Source of the DNA: Brachionus plicatilis
Lineage: Eukaryota > Rotifera > Eurotatoria > Ploima > Brachionidae
Assembly (NCBI GenBank): GCA_010279815.1
Contig: QEOQ01000614.1
Location: 49,766 to 113,765, forward strand
DNA: 64,000 nucleotides
Direction: 5' to 3'
A model generated the notes under the pieces. That model was not told where the DNA came from. It did not search any database and saw nothing but the letters and a program-made list of their open reading frames with translations. Position numbers and translations under genes: made by a program. Positions 35,110 through 44,957 of this stretch are shown piece by piece (positions within the stretch are counted from its first letter, which is position 1; every line of letters starts with the position of its first letter).

Positions 35110-35860
35110 TTCATTAAATTGAAAAAAATAATTTATTTTTATCGAAATATATAAATGAAAAATATTTCAAATTAGCATACAATTTGAAATATCAAAAAAA
35201 AGGGTAAATTTTTTTGTCTCAAAGATTTTAAATATGAATAATAGTTAAATAATTTATTTTCCAAATGTTTAAAATTAATTATATTTTAACCTTGAAAATT
35301 TTAATTAAAGATCAAATTATATCTCTCATTCTTCCATTGCGAATTTTATATTGTGAATTAAAGATCTAAAAATATAATAAATGAGTAAAACAATTGTTTC
35401 CTGTTTCTAAAAATTTAAAGAATTGATCAAATTAAAACAAATCCGCAATTTTTGATTAATTAAATTGATATCCAATACTGACTTTCAAAATAAAAAGAGA
35501 TAAAATATTGTGTGACAAAAAAAAAGAGAACCAGTTTTAGATTTTGAAAAAAATTTAACAAGTTTTTTCATTTATAAACTGTAATTTTATCTCTTGGCAT
35601 TGTGGAGTTTTACTAATTTATTCGAAGTTTTTAAAATAGGAAAAAAAATCTTTTAAAATAAAATAAAATTTAAAGATTTAATCTAAGGTTTCAAGCTAAT
35701 TAAAAAATGGTAAAGTCAAGCATTAATCTTTGAAAGTCGAACATAAAAAAATATTTAATAAAGTTTTTTGTTTTTCACTAATTAATTGTATGCTTTTAAA
35801 AAAGAACAAAAAATTAAAAATATGATAATTTTAAAGAAAAAAAAAGGATAAAAACATGTC

Positions 35861-35910
35861 ATAAACATCTTTATATTTTTTGATTTAACGAAAAATATAA
35901 AGATGTTTAT
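35861..35910. repeat. Perfect hairpin, 20-bp stem, 10-base loop
   Basis: 35861-35880 (ATAAACATCTTTATATTTTT) is the exact reverse complement of 35891-35910. No T run or gene end lies next to it, so a terminator role is not supported. Confidence 0.8.
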
Positions 35911-36388
35911 AAATAACACAAAAATGTTAATTAAAATTAAAGTAAAACTTAACTTCATAAAATCATCGACATTTTATAAAAAAAAAATATTATTATTATT
36001 TCAGTATTGTTTTGCCATGATGATTTACGTAAATTTAATAATTTTACAGTAAATTCAAAAAAGACCAAACAAGCTCCTGTCTTTCTTATTTTTTTTTATA
36101 ATTTCACCTTGTTAGCATTCATTTTTTCAATTTTTGAGCATTTTTTATCCAAAAATCTTTTTCTCAATTACTTCAACGCCGACTCCAGTCCACTTTAAAT
36201 GTCGGATTTGGATTTAGATTTATAATTTGTGTTCTTTTCTTTTCCCTTTTTAGTTATTTTCTTTATTATTTGTTTATGCTAGAAGTGGCCATTTATTAAT
36301 AAAGTTATTATCATTTAACTTATTTCTTTAAATTTTAAATAGATAATAATTTAAATAATAAATTGATTAATATTTAATAATTTTGGGG

Positions 36389-36727
36389 TTGTGAAGTTCG
36401 TTTCAATTCGATCTTTTCAATTCAGAAAAACTTGAATAACTTTTTTGCTAAAAATAGGTCTGTAAAATTTTTAAAGCTTAAGAAACTTTGCTTGATCTTG
36501 ATCTGAAAATATACGCCTGCAAAAACTTTACAAAGTAATTGCACAGTTGATTAGAATACTTTTTAATCGGGCACAAAATGCAGAAAATTGCAGAGGTTCA
36601 TTTTATTGTATTTATCAAATTTTCTTGAAATCAAGCATTTTACAGAACTAAATATTCTCTATTAGTAAAGAAGTTATTCAATTTTTTCTGAATTGAAAAG
36701 ATCACAAATTGAAATGAATTTCACAAA
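36389..36727. repeat. Foldback element with ~65-bp ends
   Basis: Left end about 36389-36455 and right end about 36660-36727 are inverted copies sharing GATCTTTTCAATTCAGAAAA and TTGAATAACTT. Inside is about 200 bp of non-coding sequence. A motif just outside the right end (GTCGAACTAAAGCTCCTTCA, about 36774) recurs at 52505 (inverted) and 53129. Confidence 0.65.
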
Positions 36728-37079
36728 TCCTTATAATTTTTATTATTTATTTGTTTTATCTGTGTCGAACTAAAGCTCCTTCAGATAAAAAAATCAATAA
36801 ATCAAAAAAATAAAATAAAAATAGAATGTATTAATATAATATTATATAAAAGAAAAAGAAAATAGACAAATTGAAAAATTAATGACAGGTATAACATTTT
36901 TAAGTGTTTAATTCTTCTTTCTCTATTAATTCGTCAATAAATTGAATCAAAATTAAAAATATAATTTCATTAAATGTAACATTTAAGTTAAGCTTAAAAT
37001 TTATCGGTTGAAAAGATAAAAATTTATTCAAATTAAGAAATTTATTTTATTAAATAATTAGAAAAAAAAAAACAATATT

Positions 37080-38255
37080 CTAAAGTTCATTTATTTTCTT
37101 AATTACCAAATTAGGTATATCTGCTTCATCAATAGTTAAAACGTATTCAGGTGACGTTTCATAAAAATTTTTAATTACTTTAACTTTAGTATTAAGTTTG
37201 TACAAAGCAACCTGAAATCTCAACAACCAAATGGAATGAACCTGATAAGCTATAATTCGCTTAATTTGTGTATTTTCCAACTCAACTAATTCTTCATTTG
37301 ATAATTTATCCTTATTTGTAATAATTGACTGGCAAATTAAATTACCGTCACCAGCAATTGTCAATTCAAATTTACCGTCTTTACGTACTATTTTCTCACC
37401 TCTAAGCATGTAATCTCCGACTGTCAAATAACTTGGATACTTGATAAAATCTAATAAACTTTTTGGTAAAAAAATGTTTTGATTTTCATTTATTTTTTCA
37501 ATCTTTTCATTTGAATGATCCAATAAGCTTCTTAATTCCCAACGACAAAGATTTCTAAGTCGTGATGGAGATGGTTTTAAACACAATATGTCATAAATGT
37601 CATAAGCAAGCTCTAGACCATCGAATGGAGTATACATTACTTGATGACCAGGATGAACTTTGCCAAACAAAACCGGAACTCTTGATGGATTTTCATATGC
37701 ATTCCAACCATTATTGTAAAAAGATGGATTTTCTGATTCGAAACTAGTTTTTCCAATATAAAAATATTCATTTGTTTGTCTGTCTATGCATCCCCTGAGT
37801 GCATAAATCGGAATATTAGCTTTTTTAGTAGTGATCCATTGAAAAGTTGTTGGATCTTCAATAGATAGCACTAAGAAATTCTTATTGATTTGAATAGTAG
37901 TAGATCCATGAGGAACATTTAGCTGCCATTCTTTATTATTTGTGTTTTTAAGAACAGTGCCTATTATTTCCAGATTAAAACTATTGTCGCGTTGAGTGCT
38001 TTCTATCGGCTGGTCTTGATCTGGATAAAAATATGAATTATATTCATCAAAACGAACTCCTTCGTCTAAATTATGCTGAATAGTTTTGCCAATATAAATT
38101 TTTTCTTTTGTTTTAGAATTACTCTCCATATTGGGATAAATTTCTTTTCCTTTTTTTAAATATTGGACAAATTTTTCCTTGGTCAACCATTTAATACTAT
38201 TAAAAACTAATTTGTGATTAATTTCTTGAATGCTTGGCGATTCGTTGTATTCCAT
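37080..38255 (-). CDS. DM9 (DUF3421) - SOCS-box protein, possible lectin-type E3 adaptor
   Basis: 391 residues, single exon, ATG at 38253-38255, no signal peptide or membrane helix, so probably cytosolic. Residues 140-225 match a DM9/DUF3421 unit: ALRGCIDRQTNEYFYIGKT, then VPVLFGKVHPGHQVMYTP, ending YDILC. A weaker related stretch (EKIYIGKTIQHNLDEG) lies at 51-66. DM9 proteins of oysters are mannose-binding pattern-recognition proteins. Residues 230-272 look like a SOCS box: BC-box SRLRNLCRWELRS, then IFLPKSLLDFIKYP in the Cullin-5-box place. Residues 277-308 (LRGEKIVRKDGKFELTIAG, then DGNL) resemble one bulb-lectin subdomain, weakly. Inferred role: sugar recognition coupled to Elongin B/C-Cullin ubiquitylation. 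The final 80 residues are unassigned. A fresh inverted copy of its promoter and first 35 codons lies at 40012-40413. Confidence 0.8.
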   Translation of the reverse strand: MEYNESPSIQEINHKLVFNSIKWLTKEKFVQYLKKGKEIYPNMESNSKTKEKIYIGKTIQHNLDEGVRFDEYNSYFYPDQDQPIESTQRDNSFNLEIIGTVLKNTNNKEWQLNVPHGSTTIQINKNFLVLSIEDPTTFQWITTKKANIPIYALRGCIDRQTNEYFYIGKTSFESENPSFYNNGWNAYENPSRVPVLFGKVHPGHQVMYTPFDGLELAYDIYDILCLKPSPSRLRNLCRWELRSLLDHSNEKIEKINENQNIFLPKSLLDFIKYPSYLTVGDYMLRGEKIVRKDGKFELTIAGDGNLICQSIITNKDKLSNEELVELENTQIKRIIAYQVHSIWLLRFQVALYKLNTKVKVIKNFYETSPEYVLTIDEADIPNLVIKKINEL

Positions 38256-38552
38256 TTTTTAAGATAAAAATTTAAAAATTATAATTCATCAAGTAATTTA
38301 TTCCAAAAAACTTTACCTCAAAAATTTTCTATTTTTAAACGATTCAAATTATGAAAATTTTTTTTCACTCAAAATTTGAATAATTTATCTTTTGAGTAAT
38401 GTTTATAATGTCTTATTAGATGTTTAAAATTTTTTAAGATTGGCAGTTTTTTTAAAACAATATAAAATTGAGTTAGATATTGATATAAATTTTATGTCTT
38501 TTTTTTGCTACATATAAAAAATAAAATTGCTACTTCAATAATTATATTCCAT
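38151..38552. repeat. Inverted duplication, left copy (402 bp)
   Basis: Exact reverse complement, as far as compared, of 40012-40413 (paired positions sum to 78,564 with no indel). It covers the promoter and first 35 codons of the DM9-SOCS gene. Confidence 0.93.
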
Positions 38553-38889
38553 TGAGTTAATTTTAGCGAATTTAGTGATATTCAAATAAATTTTAAAAAA
38601 ATTACAAAATCAAATACATTTAATAAATTTAGGAATTTTATTCAATTCAGTTATTCAATGTCATATTAAAAAAGAAAAATACAGTGGAAACACCACTAAA
38701 AAAATTTGTATGGACTGATCCAAAATGCAAAGGCGAACGGAAATTGAATTTTAACAGATGCTTGTAAAAAAGCATATGTATTTATTTTGCACACGATACT
38801 TATTTAAGTTTTATTAAATTTTTTAAACGAGTATCTTTAAATTTAAATTGAGTATTTTAAAAATTATTCTCAAATTTGTTTAATTTAAT

Positions 38890-39498
38890 ATGATCAATTT
38901 AACCATTTTAATAATTTGTTTAGCAGTTTCATCTGCTAAAGCTGGTAATCTTATTAAAAATTTCTTATATAGCAATTAATGAAATATTTTTAATGTTACA
39001 GCTTGTCCAAATATTGTAAGTAGAGCTGAATGGGGCGCTCGAGCTCCTACTGGAAGTTCTGTAATGTCAAATCCTGTTCCTTATGTAGTAATTCATCATG
39101 GTGCCTCTGCTGCCTGTACCACGAAATCCTCATGCATCAACATGGTTAAAAGTTATCAAAATTATCACATGATCTCAAATGGATGGGCTGATATTGGCTA
39201 TTCATTTATTGTTGGTGAAGACGGAAATGTATATGAAGGTAGAGGATGGAGCAGAGTTGGAGCTCATGCGCCTGGATACAATAGTAATTCAATTGGTATT
39301 TGTGTAATTGGTGACTTTACTTCAAGATTACCAAACTCTTTGGCCTTGAATGCTGTCAGAAATTTGATTCAATGCGGTGTATCATTGGGAAAAATAAGAT
39401 CTACTTATTCATTAAGAGGACATCGTGATTCATCTGCAACAGCTTGCCCGGGAAATACTTTTTACGATGAAATAAAAAAATGGTCACAATATGGCTAA
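38890..39498 (+). CDS. Secreted peptidoglycan recognition protein, amidase type
   Basis: Exons 38890-38944 and 39002-39498 (57-bp intron) give 183 residues. Short PGRPs bind bacterial peptidoglycan outside cells, and catalytic ones cut the amide bond between MurNAc and the peptide. Exon 1 encodes a signal peptide (MINLTILIICLAVSSAKA); exon 2 opens CPNIVSRAEWGARAP, the usual PGRP start. The zinc ligands H50 (VIHHG), H159 (RGHRD) and C167 (TACPG) are present, as are Y85 (DIGYSF) and T165 needed for activity, so it should be an active amidase rather than a pure receptor. C57 and C63 fit the conserved disulphide. The open frame alone starts at Met40 and misses the secretion signal. It lies between the two copies of the 402-bp inverted duplication. 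Confidence 0.95.
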
Positions 39499-39804
39499 TA
39501 GTTTTTTTAATATTCAATATTTAAAAAAAATCAATCATTATAATAAACAAACAAATCAAATAAATAATGTTTAAAAACTAAAAATTTATTTAAAAAATCA
39601 AAATGTCAATGATTTTTGCTATTTTATCTAACCATTGAAAGTTTTTGAGCAAGTTTTTGGCATAAAAATCTATTTATTAAACACTCTAAATTTAAAAAAA
39701 AAATTTAATTTAAAACTTATTACAAAATAAAAGTGGATCAAGAGGAAACTGTCTAAGCTGGCTGATTTTTTTGTTTGTCTTCCTGCATTTTTAATCAAGC
39801 TAAA

Positions 39805-39957
39805 ATGAGGGAAGACAATTTCGAAGACCTAGATGACCCAAATTTTGATCAAAAAATTGGTAAAGATATTTATGGTCCAGATAGACTACGACGTCAACGT
39901 GAAACATCGAAAGGTAAAGCCCGTCTCGTAAATGAATTAAAACGAATCCAAAAATAG
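39805..39957 (+). CDS. Small acidic/basic protein, unrecognised
   Basis: 50 residues from the ATG at 39805 (the frame is open 10 codons upstream from a TTG). The sequence starts MREDNFEDLDDPNFDQ and ends in a basic helix KARLVNELKRIQK. Codon use is not low-complexity and an AG at 39796-39797 shortly before the ATG could be an acceptor. I do not recognise the family, and an upstream exon is possible. Short length keeps confidence low. Confidence 0.45.
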   Translation: MREDNFEDLDDPNFDQKIGKDIYGPDRLRRQRETSKGKARLVNELKRIQK

Positions 39958-40011
39958 TAAATAAAGTTTCGAACTATAGTTTATTATATTTTAATTTATT
40001 GCTCAGTCATT

Positions 40012-40413
40012 ATGGAATATAATTATTGAAGTAGCAATTTTATTTTTTATATGTAGCAAAAAAAAGACATAAAATTTATATCAATATCTAACTCAATTTT
40101 ATATTGTTTTAAAAAAACTGCCAATCTTAAAAAATTTTAAACATCTAATAAGACATTATAAACATTACTCAAAAGATAAATTATTCAAATTTTGAGTGAA
40201 AAAAAATTTTCATAATTTGAATCGTTTAAAAATAGAAAATTTTTGAGGTAAAGTTTTTTGGAATAAATTACTTGATGAATTATAATTTTTAAATTTTTAT
40301 CTTAAAAAATGGAATACAACGAATCGCCAAGCATTCAAGAAATTAATCACAAATTAGTTTTTAATAGTATTAAATGGTTGACCAAGGAAAAATTTGTCCA
40401 ATATTTAAAAAAA
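40012..40413. repeat. Inverted duplication, right copy (402 bp)
   Basis: Reverse-complement copy of 38151-38552. Its end at 40413 falls in an A run shared by both copies. Confidence 0.93.
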
Positions 40414-40431
40414 CAATTAAACTTTTTTTAA
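40309..40431 (+). pseudogene. Truncated 5' copy of the DM9-SOCS gene
   Basis: ATG plus the first 35 codons of the gene at 37080-38255, unchanged, then five novel codons and TAA. The complete upstream region is copied too, so it may be transcribed, but it encodes no DM9, SOCS or lectin part. Confidence 0.85.
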
Positions 40432-42442
40432 AAGTCAAATCAAATATTTTTTTTTATTTAAAATATAAATAATAATTTGATAATTAATGAATTTTTGATT
40501 AATAGATCAGCTGATTAATAAATAAATAAATAAACTATATTTGAACATAATTTTATATTTCTTTTATTTAAAATATAACTAAATTCCAATTTTCCATTAC
40601 TTAATAAATAAATGTGTACATATGCCCATGGTCAGACTAATTTTAATAACTTTTAAGCTCTGGGATTCTCCTTGAATTAGAATGAGATATTTATAAGGTT
40701 GATATTATTTTGCCGCTATTTGAATGGATATTTGTGGCTGAGTCACGGCAACAGTGTCCTCTTCGGACGAATCAAATTTTTGGATGATGTTTTTTAAATT
40801 AATAAGCTTTTGAAAATTTAATGTGAAGAAAAAAATCTTTCTTTTCAAAAGCTTATTTTATTATTTATTTTATTTATTTAAAATTTATAATTTATAATAT
40901 ATAATTTATAAACTGCACCTCATAAGTGACTTAGAAAAAAATTAAATAAATAAAAAGCCAAGATTAAATTATTTAAGTTGCTGATTTATTCAGCACATCG
41001 TATAAAGTATCTTTATAGTATTTTATTTACATTTTACTTGATCTTTACAGAGCAAGTCACATAAATGTGCAATTTTTTAAAAATTTAAAAATATTGTAAG
41101 CTAAAAATACTTACTTTTAATTTTACTCATTTTAGCTTGTAGTAAAAGATTCAAAATTTCAAAGAAAAATTGGTTTTAAAAGAACTGTCGGCTCTTTTAT
41201 TTTAAAATATAACTAAATCAACTGTTATATTGTAAAACATAAAAACTCCTTTACTAGATTAAATAAACTAATTTAGCTTTTTGATTTCTTTTTATTATTA
41301 ATGCTAGACAAGAGCGAAAATGACTGGAATTAGCTGAATTAAAATTTATGAAACATTTTGATTCATAATTTATTTTAAAATAAAAATTTGAAAAATTCAT
41401 TTTGACTGAGAAAATTGCAGACTTCAATTTTCAATTTTTCCTTCAATCTCATTTTACCAGAAGTAAATCTCGTTCACTTATCATCTCTCAGATATATTAA
41501 CTCGAAATTTAGGTCAATATTAATGAAATTTGTCTGAAACCTTCAAAGTGAAATAGTATGTATTATACATGAAGTTACAGATAGAAAATTATATTTTAAT
41601 TTTAAATAAATGCTATTGATTATAAAAACTAATTTTTCAAAATCAAAATTTTTTAAAATTATTTCAGTCCTTTTTCTTCTTTTCTTTCGTAATAACAAAG
41701 AAATCAAAAAGCTACATCTAGTAAAAGACTTTTTTTTTAAGAAAAAATTAAACAGCTGATTTAGTTATATTTTAAAATAAAAGAGCTAACGTTTCTTTTA
41801 AAACAAATTTTGAAATTTTGAATCTTTGAATTCGAGTAAAATCTAAACATTTTTACTCTTAAGACCCTATAAATAGTGTTTTATTATTTTAAAAGTAAAA
41901 TTGAAATTGAAAAATTTAAAAATATTGTAAGCTTGAATTAAAAAATTTATTTTTTTTTTAGATAAGATGTGTCAAAACTGCCATCAATATTACTTTTTTT
42001 ATACAAACAATCAATGGTGGTGGGTAGAAAATCAATCAAGAAGGAAAAAGTCGAAAACTTTTCTAAAAACAATTGTATTTATAATCGACATTTTAGATTA
42101 TATTCGAAAATGTTTCGAATTTACAAATTTTATTGTTAATTTATTTTTTTGATTTTGTTTTTTTTGAATTTTAAATGTAAATCTTTTGTAAATATTCTTT
42201 TAAAAATTAAAAAAAAACTACAAAAAAAATTGTAAAATTAATAAAAAAAATGAAACCAAAAAAAAAATTAAAAAATGAAAATAAAAAAAAAAAAACATGT
42301 ACATATTGTAAATAGAATAATAAAATACAATAAATTATTTATTTCAAAAATTTGTCTTTTTTTTATCTAACTTTTGTTTCCACACTGTCCATTAATTGGA
42401 GCGTTCATATGAAAACGATTAAAATTTTTTTAAAGTAATAAT
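40432..42442. other. Repeat-rich gene-free region left of the Ty3 element
   Basis: AT-rich, no gene. It includes a (TAAA)n-like run near 40513-40533 and the left copy of an ~790-bp direct repeat (listed). The frame at 41967-42152 follows an AG and starts at an ATG, but it has no family resemblance and lies in repeat sequence. Confidence 0.55.
41109..41900 (+). repeat. Direct repeat unit, left copy
   Basis: 41109-41638 matches 51244-51773, and 41658-41900 matches 51973-52215, at about 99% by eye (a few substitutions and one T-run length change). The right copy has ~200 extra bases in the middle. No coding capacity. Confidence 0.85.
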
Positions 42443-42540
42443 ATTGTCCAAGAAATATGTCATTAACTTGATAAAAATTAGTTTCTAATAGTATTGTCCA
42501 AGAAATATGTCATTAACTTGATAAAAATCAGTTTCTAATA
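42443..42540 (+). repeat. Two-copy 50-bp tandem repeat next to the LTR
   Basis: ATTGTCCAAGAAATATGTCA followed by TTAACTTGATAAAAATTAGT and TTCTAATAGT is repeated at a 50-base period with one change, ending 16 bases before the LTR. Confidence 0.85.
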
Positions 42541-42552
42541 GACCTTTTCTAA

Positions 42553-42556
42553 TAGT
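42553..42556. repeat. Target-site duplication of the Ty3 element, left
   Basis: TAGT directly before the left LTR; the same four bases follow the right LTR at 50511-50514. Confidence 0.8.
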
Positions 42557-42930
42557 TGTTAACCCTCGGATAAGGTTAAGTTAATTAAACTCAGTTTATT
42601 TGTTTTTTAAATTTTATTTCATTAAATGATAAAATTACACTTATAACAAATACGACAAAAGGCCTAGGTAAACGTTTAAGTTGTTTGTGGAAATATTCGA
42701 ATAAGACGAATAAATGAAATAAAGTATTACATTTTTATACTAAAAGAAATAATTAAAAAACATCAATCACAAATCAAGATAATATCAAATAAAATATTAA
42801 AAGTAGGAAAGATTGTAGACAATGGTGATTGAGATAACGATGACACTTTATATTAAATTAATTTAATTAAAACATCAAGATAAATAACTTGATAAGATAT
42901 TGAATTTGAGGATCGTAGATCATAGTAACA
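42557..42930 (-). repeat. Long terminal repeat (3' LTR of the element)
   Basis: 374 bp, plus-strand ends TGTTAACCCTCGG and CATAGTAACA. It differs from the other LTR by four substitutions and no indel. Confidence 0.95.
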
Positions 42931-42942
42931 GATCTCCCCCGT
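42931..42942 (-). promoter_or_regulatory. Polypurine tract
   Basis: On the minus strand ACGGGGGAGATC abuts the 3' LTR, the normal place for plus-strand DNA priming. Confidence 0.8.
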
Positions 42943-42965
42943 TAAGATAGTCATAGTCCCTATGA

Positions 42966-44957
42966 CTATTCTCTATTGATAATTAAATTCGCTAGTTGCT
43001 CTAGTGGTAATATGTTTGGAATATTATAGTTTCGAACAGTATAATTTTTCCTTAATATTGAATTATAAAATCTAATAGAAAGTAAAAATAAAGCAATTAT
43101 CACTATTACAACTATAATTGTTAATGCAATGTTGAGGTAATATTTAATTTTGTTGATTTCTTCATACAAAATATTTTTAGAATTGATTAGTTTGCTAAAT
43201 GCACTATTTGTTAAGTTAATATCATCGTTTGGTAAGACATAGAAATTCCCGTTTATGTCGTTATTGTCTATTTTATTTTGTTTTCTTAAAGTGCTAAAAT
43301 CGTTAATAATTTCCTTGTGATGGTTGAAATTTAACGTTGACAAATTGTAATGATCGATGTAAATTTGTTTTACTATTACATTTGATATATTGAAAATCTT
43401 TATTAAGTTGCCAATTTTTATTATTGAAAATTTATGTGATGGTAGAATTATTCTGTCGTTAACTAGGGAACAATGGATTTCCTGTGAAAAGCTCTTAATG
43501 AAATTATTATTCGACAAAAACATTGGTACTGATTTATTATCAGCATTTTTGATGTAGATTGGTAAATCAACATGACATGAGTTAGATGCCCGGATTGTAA
43601 TTTCTTTTACTGGTTGACATATAGGTATATATAAGAGTTGATTTTTGGAGTAAACGATAAGTTTATTACCGTTAAAATCGGAAATTAAATGAAATTTGAT
43701 ATCAAACGAGGCAAATAAGTTTAGTTGATTACTGAATAATTCACAAAATCTGTATAGATTGTGTTCATGCTCGTTGTAAAGTTCATTTTCGATTGAATAT
43801 TTCAAATAATCTGATTCGGCAATCATTAAATCATTTATGTCCCTTTGAGTGATTAAATCTTCATTTTCAGGTGAATACGGAATTTTAGATATAGTATTCC
43901 AATTCTCTGATTGTTGTTTAGGTTCAAATACTAAGTAAAGACCATCAGTTGTAGTATAAATTGTTAAATTTTTGTAACTCGTGTTAGTTGTTATTTGAAA
44001 AAGGTATTGTTCTGATGCAGAGAAAACTAAATTTCCTTTTCTCATAAATTTAAAACTTTGATAAATTTTTTTGTATGGTGATTTTTTCACACTATTTTTA
44101 TTCCAAACAACGATTGAGTCAAATAAATGGCAATATAAATCATCTGGCAAACAGGATGAAATTCCAATGCTATAAATTGATTTGTTTAAATTGTCGGCAA
44201 AAATGTATTTTTTATGGAAAATACATTCAAAACTTGTGAATATTTTGTTTTCTAACCAAGCAAAATTCCAATCAGGAATTTTATTGTAAATACAATAACT
44301 ATCATCACATTCCATTATTTTGTTTTCACAAAGTTTTGTTTCTACCATTGCGAGACATTTAATTCGACTTAATCGTATAGTTTCTTTAATAATATTGTCT
44401 GTTTTTCCTAGAAAAAATGAAGTATTCATGTATCTGATTACTTTTTTCTTAAAACACTGATGTCCGAAATCATTAATTACATAGTTCTGCTTTGCCAGAA
44501 TCCAAATGTTAAAATTTTCATTGAATGAATATATTTTGTCAAGGAAATTTGAACGTTTACAATTGTTATTTAAATCAGCTAATCTATTATTGTCCTTGTG
44601 TTCACAATAGTAAAATTTGTCATTTATTGTTTGACCATTTAGATAATGAAAGAATGAAAAGAAACTAAGAATAGAAACAAGAAGATTAGAATTTATTGTT
44701 TTCTTTTTTCTTCCACGTTTAGGTCTGTTTTGAAGATTGTTATGATATTCATTGATATGATTCTTATCTTGAATATCAGTGGATTTTTTCCATTCATTTT
44801 TCTTATGTGGAAAATTTTTCCATTTAATTAGGTATCTAAAACCTCTTCCAATTTTCTTGTGGTCAAGAATTTTTTCAATTTCAGATATTTCATCTTTCTG
44901 TTCATTTTTGTCATCTGAAATATAAGAATTAGTTGTACTTACTTCTTGTTTTGCCAA
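42966..44957 (-). CDS. Chromodomain joined to envelope-like membrane protein (Ty3 element)
   Basis: 663-codon open frame overlapping the integrase frame by 19 bases, shifted by one. Residues 23-70 form a chromodomain (YLIKWKNFPHKKNEW), which in chromoviruses is the integrase tail that targets modified histones. A basic stretch and a hydrophobic segment (about 88-108) like an internal signal peptide follow. Then come a cysteine-rich ectodomain of about 490 residues, a transmembrane helix (about 606-630) and a short tail, as in envelope proteins. The first codon is TTG, and no in-frame ATG precedes the signal segment (first Met about 177). Expression therefore needs frameshifting or splicing; a GTAAGT donor sits at the integrase stop. 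I cannot assign the glycoprotein to a viral class. No furin-type site is obvious in the ectodomain. Confidence 0.75.
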   Translation of the reverse strand: MAKQEVSTTNSYISDDKNEQKDEISEIEKILDHKKIGRGFRYLIKWKNFPHKKNEWKKSTDIQDKNHINEYHNNLQNRPKRGRKKKTINSNLLVSILSFFSFFHYLNGQTINDKFYYCEHKDNNRLADLNNNCKRSNFLDKIYSFNENFNIWILAKQNYVINDFGHQCFKKKVIRYMNTSFFLGKTDNIIKETIRLSRIKCLAMVETKLCENKIMECDDSYCIYNKIPDWNFAWLENKIFTSFECIFHKKYIFADNLNKSIYSIGISSCLPDDLYCHLFDSIVVWNKNSVKKSPYKKIYQSFKFMRKGNLVFSASEQYLFQITTNTSYKNLTIYTTTDGLYLVFEPKQQSENWNTISKIPYSPENEDLITQRDINDLMIAESDYLKYSIENELYNEHEHNLYRFCELFSNQLNLFASFDIKFHLISDFNGNKLIVYSKNQLLYIPICQPVKEITIRASNSCHVDLPIYIKNADNKSVPMFLSNNNFIKSFSQEIHCSLVNDRIILPSHKFSIIKIGNLIKIFNISNVIVKQIYIDHYNLSTLNFNHHKEIINDFSTLRKQNKIDNNDINGNFYVLPNDDINLTNSAFSKLINSKNILYEEINKIKYYLNIALTIIVVIVIIALFLLSIRFYNSILRKNYTVRNYNIPNILPLEQLANLIINRE

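Larger units (their letters stand above)
35110..37079. other. Gene-free region with hairpin and foldback element
   Basis: 2 kb of AT-rich sequence. It contains the 20-bp hairpin at 35861-35910 and a foldback element at 36389-36727 (listed). The frame at 36007-36198 has no good start and is Phe-rich; I do not regard it as a gene. Confidence 0.55.

Noticed and set aside
41967..42152. 61-codon ATG frame after an AG
   Set aside because: Hydrophobic, Tyr/Phe/Trp-rich without family signal, inside repeat sequence; not enough to call a gene.
42443..42540. Tandem repeat considered as CRISPR-like or as LTR part
   Set aside because: Only two contiguous copies without spacers, eukaryotic context, and outside the LTR boundaries defined by TG/CA and the target duplication.
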